DNA of 6,271 nt from Desulfovibrionaceae bacterium (GTDB lineage: Bacteria > Desulfobacterota > Desulfovibrionia > Desulfovibrionales > Desulfovibrionaceae): NCBI GenBank assembly GCA_900770205.1, contig CAAGJV010000472.1, forward strand, positions 1-6,271. The letters run 5' to 3'. The translations under genes were made by a program, and so were the position numbers. The notes beneath the pieces are model-generated. The model was given only the letters and a program-made list of their open reading frames with translations, was not told the DNA's origin and did not search any database. Position 1 is the stretch's first letter. Each line of letters begins with the position of its first letter. Below, one piece after another: positions 1 to 6,115 of this stretch.

Positions 1-44
1 CCGCTATGTTAAAGGAAAGTGGGAAAATTGATCGGCAGAATATC
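1..44. other. Non-coding stretch after thyX, nothing identified
   Basis: The bases after the thyX stop hold no convincing terminator. A 6-bp AT-only-plus-C repeat (AATATC/GATATT, 39-56) overlaps the thyX stop but has no T-run behind it. The plus strand could carry the last codons of a converging gene ending at 28-30 (RYVKGKWEN), but nine codons cannot establish this. Confidence 0.3.
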
Positions 45-788
45 TTATCGGATATTTGGCTGATTTTCAGGAAGAGGATAGCGCCCGCAGGTAAAATTTT
101 TTCCTTCCGGGCAATAGCCTAAGCGTTCGCATTTTGCCCCGGCATGGCGAAAAACTTCTGGCAGTACGTCACGGCACAGGCTCAGCATGGCTTGTGCCGT
201 GTTTCGTATTTCCCACTGGGCACGGGAACAGCAGCGATGTTCAAAAAAGTTAAGCAGCGTACGGCAGTTCATAGTAACGACAATACTGGAAGAGGCTGCC
301 TGAGGCAGAACGAAACGGGCATCTTCGCAGGCATGACTGCCTCTTCCGCTTTCTTCCAGGAGCGTTTTCAGTTCACGGTAGGTGCTTCCAATATTCTGCA
401 TACATTTAAGAAAGAGTTCCTTTGCCTTGGGGTGGGAAGCGATGGCTGGAGGTATGACATAGCTCATATCAGAGGCATCGACATAACGCTGGCTTTGCTG
501 CGAGTAGCTGGCAATTCTATGCCGGACGAGCTGATGCGTGAGAGAGCGGGAAACACCGGATAAGGCGAAGGTAAAGCTTACATGTTCCACAGGGCTTTCG
601 TGCCCTGAAGCCATGATTTTTTCCACAAAAAGGGCCTGCTTTTCACGAGAAATATCGCCTGCGAGAAGATGCGGCCACATGTCGGCAATATCTCCGGCAT
701 GGTAGCATTGACGAAAAGCGGCATAGATGAGGGACAGCGGCTCCGGGGTGTGGGAGATAAGCTCCACACGGGCTTTGACTTCTGACAT
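45..788 (-). CDS. thyX: Flavin-dependent thymidylate synthase ThyX
   Basis: ThyX makes dTMP from dUMP in the cytoplasm, using methylenetetrahydrofolate as carbon donor and FAD/NADPH for reduction; it replaces the unrelated ThyA. The 247-residue protein carries the family signature RHR-x7-S as RHRIASYSQQS at residues 89-99, followed by a conserved arginine and tyrosine. GHESPVEH (62-69) and the C-terminal HRCCSRAQWEIR (184-195), both typical of the family, are also present. The tail has cysteines at 220, 226 and 234 in a 'C-x5-C-x7-C-G-R-Y-P' arrangement, as in many anaerobe ThyX proteins, possibly metal-binding (inference). Length is normal to slightly long. The ATG at 788 is preceded by AAAGGAGA with about 10 bases of spacing. 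The gene lies 41 bases after ruvB on the same strand with no visible terminator or promoter between, so it is probably the last gene of a ruvA-ruvB-thyX transcript. The linkage to ruvAB is not a functional requirement I know of. Confidence 0.97.
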   Translation of the reverse strand: MSEVKARVELISHTPEPLSLIYAAFRQCYHAGDIADMWPHLLAGDISREKQALFVEKIMASGHESPVEHVSFTFALSGVSRSLTHQLVRHRIASYSQQSQRYVDASDMSYVIPPAIASHPKAKELFLKCMQNIGSTYRELKTLLEESGRGSHACEDARFVLPQAASSSIVVTMNCRTLLNFFEHRCCSRAQWEIRNTAQAMLSLCRDVLPEVFRHAGAKCERLGYCPEGKNFTCGRYPLPENQPNIR

Positions 789-798
789 GTTTGGGGTT

Positions 799-803
799 CT
801 CCT
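799..803 (-). promoter_or_regulatory. Ribosome binding site of thyX
   Basis: The minus strand reads AAAGGAGA just before thyX; the AGGAG core ends 10 bases before the ATG at 788. It supports that start codon over the later in-frame ATGs. The spacing is slightly longer than for the other genes here. Confidence 0.75.
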
Positions 804-829
804 TTCAGAAGAGGGAAAAGCACAGATTC

Positions 830-1840
830 TTACAGGAGGCTTCCTTGCGAGGAGCTTCCATACAGTCTGTTAAGATGGCGATAGGCTTTTGGTGTGGCAA
901 CACGCCCGCGGGGAGTCCTGTTGAGAAATCCGCATTGGATAAGATAGGGTTCGTATATATCTTCAATGGTTCGTATCTCTTCAGAACAGGCAACAGCGAG
1001 CGTTTTTACACCTACAGGGCCGCCGTTGAAATGATCGATAAGAACGGTAAGAATTTTTCTGTCCATTTCATCCAGCCCTGCTTCATCAACATCAAGGCGG
1101 GAAAGGGCATTCCTTGCCTGTTCTCCATCGACGACACCTTTGCCATAGACAGCGGCAAAGTCGCGTACACGGCGAAGCAGGCGGTTGGCTATGCGTGGAG
1201 TTCCTCGGGAACGGCGGCCTATTTCCATGGCTCCTTCATCGGTAACAGCGACTCCGAGAATGCGGGCAGAGCGGCGGACAACGAGAGAGAGTTCCTCCGG
1301 AGTATAAAATTCAAGGCGACTTATAATTCCAAAGCGATCTCTGAGCGGAGAAGAGAGCAGGCCGAGCCTTGTTGTTGCTCCTACCAGGGTAAACGGCTCT
1401 ATATCAAGCTTTACCGTTCGAGCTGCCGGACCCTGTCCAATGATAAGGTCGAGGGTAAAATCCTCCATGGCGGGATAAAGGACTTCTTCCACACTGATAG
1501 GCATGCGATGTATTTCATCGACAAACAGAATGTCGTGCCGGGATAGATTGGTGAGAATGGCGGCAAGGTCACCGCTTCGCTCCAGAACAGGTCCGGATGT
1601 TGTAACGAGGTTGACCCCTAGTTCCGCAGCCATAATACGGGCAAGAGTTGTTTTTCCAAGGCCAGGGTTTCCATAGAAAAGAACATGATCCATGGACTGG
1701 CCGCGTTCCTTGGCTGCATTCAGATAAACACGGAGATTAGCACGAAGTTCTTCCTGGCCGATAAAGTCTTCCAACGTTTGGGGGCGGATATTTTCATCGG
1801 CGTTTTCCTGAGGAATATTCGCTGGAGAGATGCTTGTCAT
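830..1840 (-). CDS. ruvB: Holliday junction branch migration ATPase RuvB
   Basis: RuvB is the AAA+ motor that, as hexameric rings flanking a RuvA-bound Holliday junction, pumps DNA and drives branch migration during recombinational repair. The 336-residue protein is full length. It shows Walker A GNPGLGKTT (57-65), Walker B VDEIH (107-111), sensor 1 GATTR (154-158), the SPLRDRFG arginine-finger region (164-171) and sensor 2 GTPRIANRLLRRVRD (213-227). The C-terminal winged-helix DNA-binding domain (about 255-330) includes IDHFNGGPVGVKTLA and EDIYEPYLIQCGFLNRTPRG. The ATG at 1840 overlaps the ruvA stop codon in an ATGA, and its ribosome site lies inside the last codons of ruvA, so the two are translationally coupled. 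No ruvC is visible in the window. The open frames on the opposite strand are shadows of this gene. Confidence 0.98.
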   Translation of the reverse strand: MTSISPANIPQENADENIRPQTLEDFIGQEELRANLRVYLNAAKERGQSMDHVLFYGNPGLGKTTLARIMAAELGVNLVTTSGPVLERSGDLAAILTNLSRHDILFVDEIHRMPISVEEVLYPAMEDFTLDLIIGQGPAARTVKLDIEPFTLVGATTRLGLLSSPLRDRFGIISRLEFYTPEELSLVVRRSARILGVAVTDEGAMEIGRRSRGTPRIANRLLRRVRDFAAVYGKGVVDGEQARNALSRLDVDEAGLDEMDRKILTVLIDHFNGGPVGVKTLAVACSEEIRTIEDIYEPYLIQCGFLNRTPRGRVATPKAYRHLNRLYGSSSQGSLL

Positions 1841-2445
1841 TTATTTTTTCCTCCGGCCAGCGTCTTCAGTGCGGCCCGTAATGCCTCTCCAACGGTAATA
1901 TCTGGAGAATCATCCAAGATTTTTCTCAGTATCTGCCCGGAGGTGGCATCGTCATAGCCAAGGTTGGAAAGGCCGGTGAGAGCATCCTGATAGATGGAAG
2001 AACGTGCAGGTGATCCCGATGTAAAAGGAACAGGGCCATCAATCTTCAGTTTGTATTTCAGTTCCAGGAAAATTTGTTGCGCTGTTTTTTTTCCTATGCC
2101 GGGTACTTGCGTAAGGGCAGAAGCATCATCATCGGAAACAAGACGCCGAAGATCATCAGGCCTGAAAATGGAAAGAATGGAAAGTGCGGTCCTCGCTCCT
2201 ACACGATTGATGCTCGTAAGCAGCCGGAAGGTTTGTCGTTCATCCCAAGTGGAAAAGCCAAAAAGCTCCTGTGCATCCTCCCGTACTATGAAGCTGATAT
2301 AAAAAGATGCGGCAGTGCCCTGTGCAGGGAGTTCAGCAAGGGTACGTTCCGTAAGGAAAACTTCATAGCCGATACCTGCGGCTGTAACCAGTATGCAGCT
2401 GTTTTCCGTGCGTTCCTGTACCCGCCCTTCCAGATAGGCCAGCAT
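1837..2445 (-). CDS. ruvA: Holliday junction binding protein RuvA
   Basis: RuvA binds four-way DNA junctions as a tetramer and loads RuvB onto them. The 202-residue protein starts MLAYLEGRV, like the usual RuvA N terminus. Residues 1-63 form the OB-fold domain and contain VREDAQELFGF, whose Glu56-Asp57 correspond to the acidic pin that splits the junction. Two helix-hairpin-helix motifs follow: SINRVGARTALSIL (78-91; Arg where many RuvA have Gly) and QVPGIGKKTAQQI (113-125). After a short linker, domain III (about 150-202) binds RuvB. The ATG at 2445 is chosen because GGGAGGA lies just before it; an in-frame ATG nine codons upstream would add MVIMIKGGS, which is in effect the leader and ribosome site read as protein. 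The gene ends with GGAGG plus an A-run serving as the ruvB ribosome site, and contains an 8-A run at the Lys-Lys of GIGKKT. Confidence 0.97.
   Translation of the reverse strand: MLAYLEGRVQERTENSCILVTAAGIGYEVFLTERTLAELPAQGTAASFYISFIVREDAQELFGFSTWDERQTFRLLTSINRVGARTALSILSIFRPDDLRRLVSDDDASALTQVPGIGKKTAQQIFLELKYKLKIDGPVPFTSGSPARSSIYQDALTGLSNLGYDDATSGQILRKILDDSPDITVGEALRAALKTLAGGKNK
1850..1854 (-). promoter_or_regulatory. Ribosome binding site of ruvB inside the ruvA 3' end
   Basis: GGAGG on the minus strand encodes part of the last Gly-Gly of RuvA and sits 9 bases before the ruvB ATG. With the ATGA overlap it indicates coupled translation of RuvA and RuvB. Confidence 0.8.
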
Positions 2446-2449
2446 ACTT

Positions 2450-2454
2450 CCTCC
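2450..2454 (-). promoter_or_regulatory. Ribosome binding site deciding the ruvA start
   Basis: The minus strand reads GGGAGGAAGTATG: a strong GGAGG core 4 bases before the ATG at 2445. It places the ruvA start there rather than at the upstream in-frame ATGs at 2472 and 2463, which have no comparable site. Confidence 0.85.
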
Positions 2455-2456
2455 CT

Positions 2457-2468
2457 TTATCATGATAA
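2457..2468. promoter_or_regulatory. Perfect 12-bp palindrome in the ruvA leader
   Basis: TTATCATGATAA is its own reverse complement and lies only two bases upstream of the GGGAGG of ruvA. It lies downstream of the candidate promoter, where a bound repressor could block transcription. No regulator can be named from the sequence. It is AT-rich and short, and could be chance in this AT-rich gap. Confidence 0.35.
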
Positions 2469-2500
2469 CCATTTGAAATTTATATATTTTTATAAAGGTA

Positions 2501-2517
2501 TATCATACGGTATAATA
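2501..2517. repeat. Imperfect inverted repeat over the ruvA promoter candidate
   Basis: TATCATAC-G-GTATAATA: two 8-base arms around a central G, matching as reverse complements at 7 of 8 positions. It covers the candidate -10 box of ruvA and part of the spacer, a usual place for a repressor site. It matches neither the E. coli LexA box (CTGT-N8-ACAG; only a left half, CTGT, is present nearby) nor the Gram-positive type. Function is inferred from position only. Confidence 0.3.
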
Positions 2518-2530
2518 CAGGAAAAAGCAA
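2502..2530 (-). promoter_or_regulatory. Candidate sigma-70 promoter for ruvA-ruvB-thyX
   Basis: On the minus strand TTGCTT (2530-2525; 3 of 6 to the -35 consensus) is followed after exactly 17 bases by TATGAT (2507-2502; 5 of 6 to the -10 consensus). Transcription would begin near 2495, giving a leader of about 50 bases before the ruvA ATG. The box lies in the only sizeable gap between genes in the window (2446-2551), which is markedly AT-rich compared with the flanking genes. The -35 is weak, so activation or a different sigma factor is possible. No terminator is seen after uvrC, so readthrough from uvrC may also contribute. Confidence 0.45.
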
Positions 2531-2551
2531 GAATGGAAGGTGAGAGGCCAA

Positions 2552-4627
2552 TCAAAGCGTTTTCAGTGCCTGGACGATAGCTTCTGCCTTTTTGGTGCCG
2601 ATTCCGGGTATGTTCGCAAGCTTTTCTGCGGTTGCTTCTTTCATTTCGGCCACAGAATTGAAATGATTCCAGAGCAGCTGCGCTGTTTTTCTGCCTATAC
2701 CAGGAAGCTGCTGCAATTCTCCATGAAAAACCTGTTTTGCTCTCGCCTGCCTGTGCCGGCCTATGGAAAAATCATGGGCAGCATCGCGGACGGCCTGAAG
2801 AAAAAGCAATTCCGGGCAGCCTTCCTTCAAGGCGAGAGGATTACTTCTGCCGGGAATGAAAATCCGATCTGCCACGTTACCGGCACGGCGGTCGGCCTGA
2901 CCGCGTTCATTTCTTGCTTTGGCAATGCCAGCTAGAAGGAAAGGAAGTTTATTTTCATTCTGAAGGGCAAGGGCGGCAAACAGTATTTTGTGTACTGCGG
3001 CAAGCTGCCCCCTGCCTCCATCGATAAGCATAAGATCGGGCCATGGTTCACCATGCTCTATGCGTTTTTGTGCCCATAGAGAGAGCGCCGCATAGTCATC
3101 GCCATGAGCTCCTTCGATATTCCATACGCGATAATCACTTTTGAGAGGGCGTCCATCTTCGTAAACAACAGCGCCAACCTTTGTGGATTCTCCTCCTGTA
3201 TGGGAAACATCGGCACATTCCACTCTTACGATGGGATGACTTGAATGAAAGGCAGCGGAAAGTTTTTGGGCGAGGGAATTGTCCTTTCTATTTTTTGCAG
3301 ATTCGCGGGCATTGCTGCGGGCTATTTCCAGAAGGCGCCTTTCCTCTTCGCTTTTTGCCACAGAGATATGTACCGGCCCACCCCGAAGTTCTGCAAGCAT
3401 GGATTCCAAGGCTTCCTGGCTCTCTTTCTCTTCATTGCTGCCAGTTTTTTCATCTGGCGGCAGGAATTTGTTGTCTTTCTGAGTCTCTGGAATAATGGTG
3501 GAGGGGGAAGGACTTTCTTCCAGATTTGCAAGGAGGCCTTTTCCCAAAAAACATGGGGTGCTGTTTTCTCCTGCGAGGAATGGAGAACCAAGGTTTGTAG
3601 AAGATCTTGGGGCAACAAGAGCACTTGAGGAATCAAGAGTGTGGAACGAGTGCTCTATGCTGGAATTCCATGGCAGATAGGGAATGACAATACGCGGCGG
3701 AATAGAACGGCCCGCATGATAGAACTGACCGAGAAAGCTTAACAGAAGTTCAGAGGCGTCTTCCAGGCTTAGCCCGGGCCAGAAGAAAGCGCTGCGGTCT
3801 TGAACGAGACCATGCCGCACAAAAACTATGCCGAGAGCCAGACCATCCTCCAAGCTCACCAGGCCGATCACATCTATATCCTTGCCGCTTTGCAGAACAA
3901 TCGCTTGTTTTTCCACGGTTTTTTCTATGGAACGGATCTGGTCGCGCAGTGAGGCGGCACATTCAAAGTCGAGATTATCAGCAGCCGTCATCATGGCAGT
4001 ATTCAGCATATCCACAAGTTCTGTCGATTTGCCAGAAAGCAGCATGATAACTTTACGTATCAGCACCGCGTAGTCGGATTGAGTTATTTCTCCTGTGCAT
4101 GGAGCAGAACAGAGATGAATATGATGATAGAGGCATGGGGTCTGCCTGTTGTTCATAACTTTGTTGGAACATCTGCGTAGAGGGAAGATGCGGTGTATGG
4201 TTTTCCACGTTTCCCGTGCAGCCATTCCAGAGGTAAAAGGGCCGAAATATTTTGCGCCATCGTGCCTTTTCATGCGACGGACAATTTCCATCCTGGGGAA
4301 AGGCTCTTTTTCGGATATACGGAACATAATATACTGCTTGTCGTCCCTCAGGCAGATATTGTAATGCGGCCGATGTTTTTTTATGAGGCTGGCTTCAAGC
4401 AGAAGTGCTTCTTTTTCTGTGGTGGTTATAAGAAATTCCATGCTTGATGCATGGGAGATCATGGCTTTTGTTTTTGCCGTGAGCTGATCCTGAGGGCGGA
4501 AGTAGGAAAGGACTCTTTTTCTCAGATTACGTGCCTTGCCAACATAGATGATGTGCCCTCCGGCATCTTTGTAAAGATAGACGCCGGGGGCAGTAGGTAT
4601 GTTGGAAGGTATGGGACGTTCCATCAT
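2552..4627 (-). CDS. uvrC: Excinuclease ABC subunit UvrC
   Basis: UvrC is the nuclease of nucleotide excision repair, cutting on both sides of a lesion marked by UvrB. The 691-residue protein has the 3'-cutting GIY-YIG domain (about 13-93; GVY 15-17, YVG 28-30, Arg38, Glu78, Asn90). Four cysteines at 153, 165, 173 and 177 have exactly the spacing of the E. coli UvrC cysteines reported to bind a 4Fe-4S cluster. A UvrB-binding UVR motif lies near 216-240. The 5'-cutting RNase H-like domain (about 465-630) includes DVSHTGGE (Asp473), GDDYAA (510-511), LIDGG (Asp536) and AHD (His618). Tandem helix-hairpin-helix motifs follow at 641-652 and 673-685. It is about 80 residues longer than E. coli UvrC, mainly from a low-complexity insertion (331-402). 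It starts at a doubled ATGATG whose first ATG overlaps the purF stop as ATGA; no clear ribosome site precedes it, suggesting coupling to purF translation. Confidence 0.97.
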   Translation of the reverse strand: MMERPIPSNIPTAPGVYLYKDAGGHIIYVGKARNLRKRVLSYFRPQDQLTAKTKAMISHASSMEFLITTTEKEALLLEASLIKKHRPHYNICLRDDKQYIMFRISEKEPFPRMEIVRRMKRHDGAKYFGPFTSGMAARETWKTIHRIFPLRRCSNKVMNNRQTPCLYHHIHLCSAPCTGEITQSDYAVLIRKVIMLLSGKSTELVDMLNTAMMTAADNLDFECAASLRDQIRSIEKTVEKQAIVLQSGKDIDVIGLVSLEDGLALGIVFVRHGLVQDRSAFFWPGLSLEDASELLLSFLGQFYHAGRSIPPRIVIPYLPWNSSIEHSFHTLDSSSALVAPRSSTNLGSPFLAGENSTPCFLGKGLLANLEESPSPSTIIPETQKDNKFLPPDEKTGSNEEKESQEALESMLAELRGGPVHISVAKSEEERRLLEIARSNARESAKNRKDNSLAQKLSAAFHSSHPIVRVECADVSHTGGESTKVGAVVYEDGRPLKSDYRVWNIEGAHGDDYAALSLWAQKRIEHGEPWPDLMLIDGGRGQLAAVHKILFAALALQNENKLPFLLAGIAKARNERGQADRRAGNVADRIFIPGRSNPLALKEGCPELLFLQAVRDAAHDFSIGRHRQARAKQVFHGELQQLPGIGRKTAQLLWNHFNSVAEMKEATAEKLANIPGIGTKKAEAIVQALKTL
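3422..3637 (-). other. Low-complexity linker insertion within UvrC
   Basis: About 72 codons (UvrC residues 331-402) rich in Ser, Pro, Asn, Glu and Lys sit between the end of the central region (IPPRIVIPYLPW) and the helix leading to the RNase H-like domain (EALESMLAELRGGPVHISV). Typical UvrC proteins pass directly between these segments. The insertion is in frame and stop-free, has no recognisable domain, and is probably a disordered tether between the two nuclease halves. Boundaries are approximate because they were judged by eye against remembered family sequences. Confidence 0.6.
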
Positions 4628-6051
4628 TGCTGTCGGCTCTGAAAGTGGACATCGCCTTTGCGGCGGTATTCCAAAGACATCTTATCCTGTATTTCTGGAA
4701 GAGGGGTTGGATAATCGCCGTTGAAGCATGCGGTGCAGTATCGTTCCGGGTGAGCAACAGATTTGAGCAGTCCTTCGAGAGAAAGATAGTGCAGAGAATC
4801 CAAGCCAAGCATGGCGGCTATCTGCTCAGGCGTGTATTTTTTTGCAATGAGATCTGAGGGAGAAGGAAAGTCGATTCCATAGAAGCAGGGGAATTTGATA
4901 GGCGGACTGCTAACACGGAAATGCACGGCTTTTGCTCCGAGTTCGCGGAGTTTAGCGACTCTTGTGCGAATGGTCGTTCCCCGTACAATGGAATCATCCA
5001 CTACATAGAGGCTTTTGTTTTCTATCATGGAACGGACGGGGTTGATCTTCACACGGACACTGAACTGCCGCATGCTCTGGGATGGCTGAATGAACGTTCT
5101 CCCTACGTAATGGTTCCTTATGAGAGCGTGTTCATAGGGAACCCCAGCTTCCTGGGCAACGCCTAGCGATGCGTAAATGCCTGAATCTGGAAAGGGAATG
5201 ACACATTCGGCATCGGCCATGGATTCTCGTATGAGATTGCGTCCCATGCATTTGCGGCACTGGTAGACGTCTTCTCCGAAAATATGGGAGTCTGGCCTTG
5301 CAAAATAGACAAGTTCAAAGATGCACTGCCGTACAGGCTCTGATTCATCTCTGAATATGATGCTGCGGTATTCCAAAGCCCCCGGTTCAACAATGACCAT
5401 TTCTCCGGGCTGCACGTCACGGACATATTCCGCTTCCAGAAGGTCGAAAGCGCATGTTTCTGAAGCAAACACCCAGGAATCGTCCATTTTTGCCATACCG
5501 AGCGGGTGGAAGCCATGAGGATCCCGTATGGCATATATTTTTCCTTCGCTCAGAATAAGCAGGCTGTAAGCACCTTCGACTTTTCGGCATGCAGCTATGA
5601 TGGCCTGCTCCAGCGAACCGGAGGAAAGTGCCCGTGCGATGAGATGCACGAAAATTTCACTGTCGATAGTGGTCTGAAAGATGCAGCCATCATCTTCAAG
5701 TTCTTTGCGCAGCTCGGCAGCGTTCGTCAGGTTTCCGTTGTGGGCAAGGGAAAGCTGGACGCCGTTTCTTACCCTGACAAGAAGCGGCTGTGCGTTTCTC
5801 AGCTGCGGTTTACCCGTGGTAGAGTAGCGTACATGGCCGATGGCGGTCTCTCCGGTGAGATGTTTCAGGTCTTCTTCCCGGAATACATCGGGAACGAGCC
5901 CCATGCCGACATGCAGATGGGATGAACCTTCTACGTCATCCCAAGATGCTATACCGGCACTTTCCTGGCCGCGATGCTGCAGAGCATACAGACCGAAGTA
6001 AGTAAGTCTTGCTGCATCCTTATGACCTGTAATGCCGAAAATTCCGCACAT
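4624..6051 (-). CDS. purF: Amidophosphoribosyltransferase PurF
   Basis: PurF performs the first committed step of purine synthesis: glutamine plus PRPP gives phosphoribosylamine. The 475-residue protein begins MCGIFGITG, so removal of Met exposes the catalytic cysteine directly, without the propeptide seen in B. subtilis. The N-terminal glutaminase domain (to about 235) has HVRYSTTG (73-80), HNGNLTN (104-110) and TTIDSEIF (127-134). The phosphoribosyltransferase domain carries the PRPP loop VVDDSIVRGTT (350-360). Cysteines 243, 389, 439 and 442 match the four 4Fe-4S ligands of the B. subtilis-type enzyme, which the E. coli type lacks. An extra C-x2-C (265, 268) is not part of that set. The frame stays open upstream for 68 codons, but that part reads the terminator and upstream gene in the wrong frame; AGGAGG sits 4 bases before the ATG at 6051. 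The stop overlaps uvrC. A terminator lies immediately upstream, leaving expression unexplained. Confidence 0.98.
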   Translation of the reverse strand: MCGIFGITGHKDAARLTYFGLYALQHRGQESAGIASWDDVEGSSHLHVGMGLVPDVFREEDLKHLTGETAIGHVRYSTTGKPQLRNAQPLLVRVRNGVQLSLAHNGNLTNAAELRKELEDDGCIFQTTIDSEIFVHLIARALSSGSLEQAIIAACRKVEGAYSLLILSEGKIYAIRDPHGFHPLGMAKMDDSWVFASETCAFDLLEAEYVRDVQPGEMVIVEPGALEYRSIIFRDESEPVRQCIFELVYFARPDSHIFGEDVYQCRKCMGRNLIRESMADAECVIPFPDSGIYASLGVAQEAGVPYEHALIRNHYVGRTFIQPSQSMRQFSVRVKINPVRSMIENKSLYVVDDSIVRGTTIRTRVAKLRELGAKAVHFRVSSPPIKFPCFYGIDFPSPSDLIAKKYTPEQIAAMLGLDSLHYLSLEGLLKSVAHPERYCTACFNGDYPTPLPEIQDKMSLEYRRKGDVHFQSRQQ

Positions 6052-6055
6052 ATTT

Positions 6056-6061
6056 CCTCCT
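6056..6061 (-). promoter_or_regulatory. Ribosome binding site deciding the purF start
   Basis: AGAGGAGGAAATATG on the minus strand: a near-perfect AGGAGG 4 bases before the ATG at 6051. It fixes the start at MCGIFG and rules out the longer upstream extension, which would also bury the catalytic cysteine. Confidence 0.9.
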
Positions 6062-6075
6062 CTTGCGACAGAGAT

Positions 6076-6106
6076 AAAAAAGGCCTGCCAGAAAGCCAGG
6101 CAGGCC
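6076..6106 (-). terminator. Rho-independent terminator between the upstream gene and purF
   Basis: In minus-strand orientation GGCCTGCC, a 9-base loop (TGGCTTTCT) and GGCAGGCC form a perfect 8-bp GC-rich stem followed directly by six T. The stem begins about ten bases after the stop codon of the upstream gene. On the plus strand the hairpin is not followed by a T-run, so it works in the minus direction. Its T-run ends 24 bases before the purF start codon. Confidence 0.9.
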
Positions 6107-6115
6107 GAAATTGTT

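Noticed and set aside
39..56. AATATC / GATATT hairpin at the thyX stop as a terminator
   Set aside because: The stem is only 6 bp, AT-rich, overlaps the coding end, and has no T-run after it in the direction of transcription.
791..1546. A 251-codon open frame on the plus strand opposite ruvB
   Set aside because: It lies wholly antisense to a full-length, motif-complete ruvB (with a few bases of the thyX gap), its product has no recognisable domain, and it has no supporting ribosome site or neighbour on that strand.
2479..2496. TTTATA / TATAAA inverted repeat with a 6-base spacer in the ruvA leader
   Set aside because: It is composed only of A and T in a very AT-rich patch, so this symmetry is expected by chance; it is too weak to be a terminator.
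2511..2516. A perfect TATAAT on the plus strand in the ruvA-uvrC gap
   Set aside because: The nearest TTGAAA (2473-2478) is 32 bases away and no -35 fits at 16-18 bases. A transcript would run antisense into uvrC. The box is better explained as part of the inverted repeat and AT-richness.
2507..2522. An E. coli-type LexA box before ruvA, starting at CTGT on the minus strand
   Set aside because: Only the left half matches; the position where ACAG should appear reads GTAT, so the site cannot be called an SOS box.
2074..2935. Plus-strand open frames opposite ruvA and the end of uvrC (2074-2580 and 2540-2935)
   Set aside because: They cross the ruvA and uvrC genes in antisense and resemble no protein family; they are by-products of the codon pattern of the real genes.
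4527..4808. A 93-codon minus-strand open frame across the purF-uvrC junction
   Set aside because: It is out of frame with both genes, which overlap properly without it, and shows no family features.
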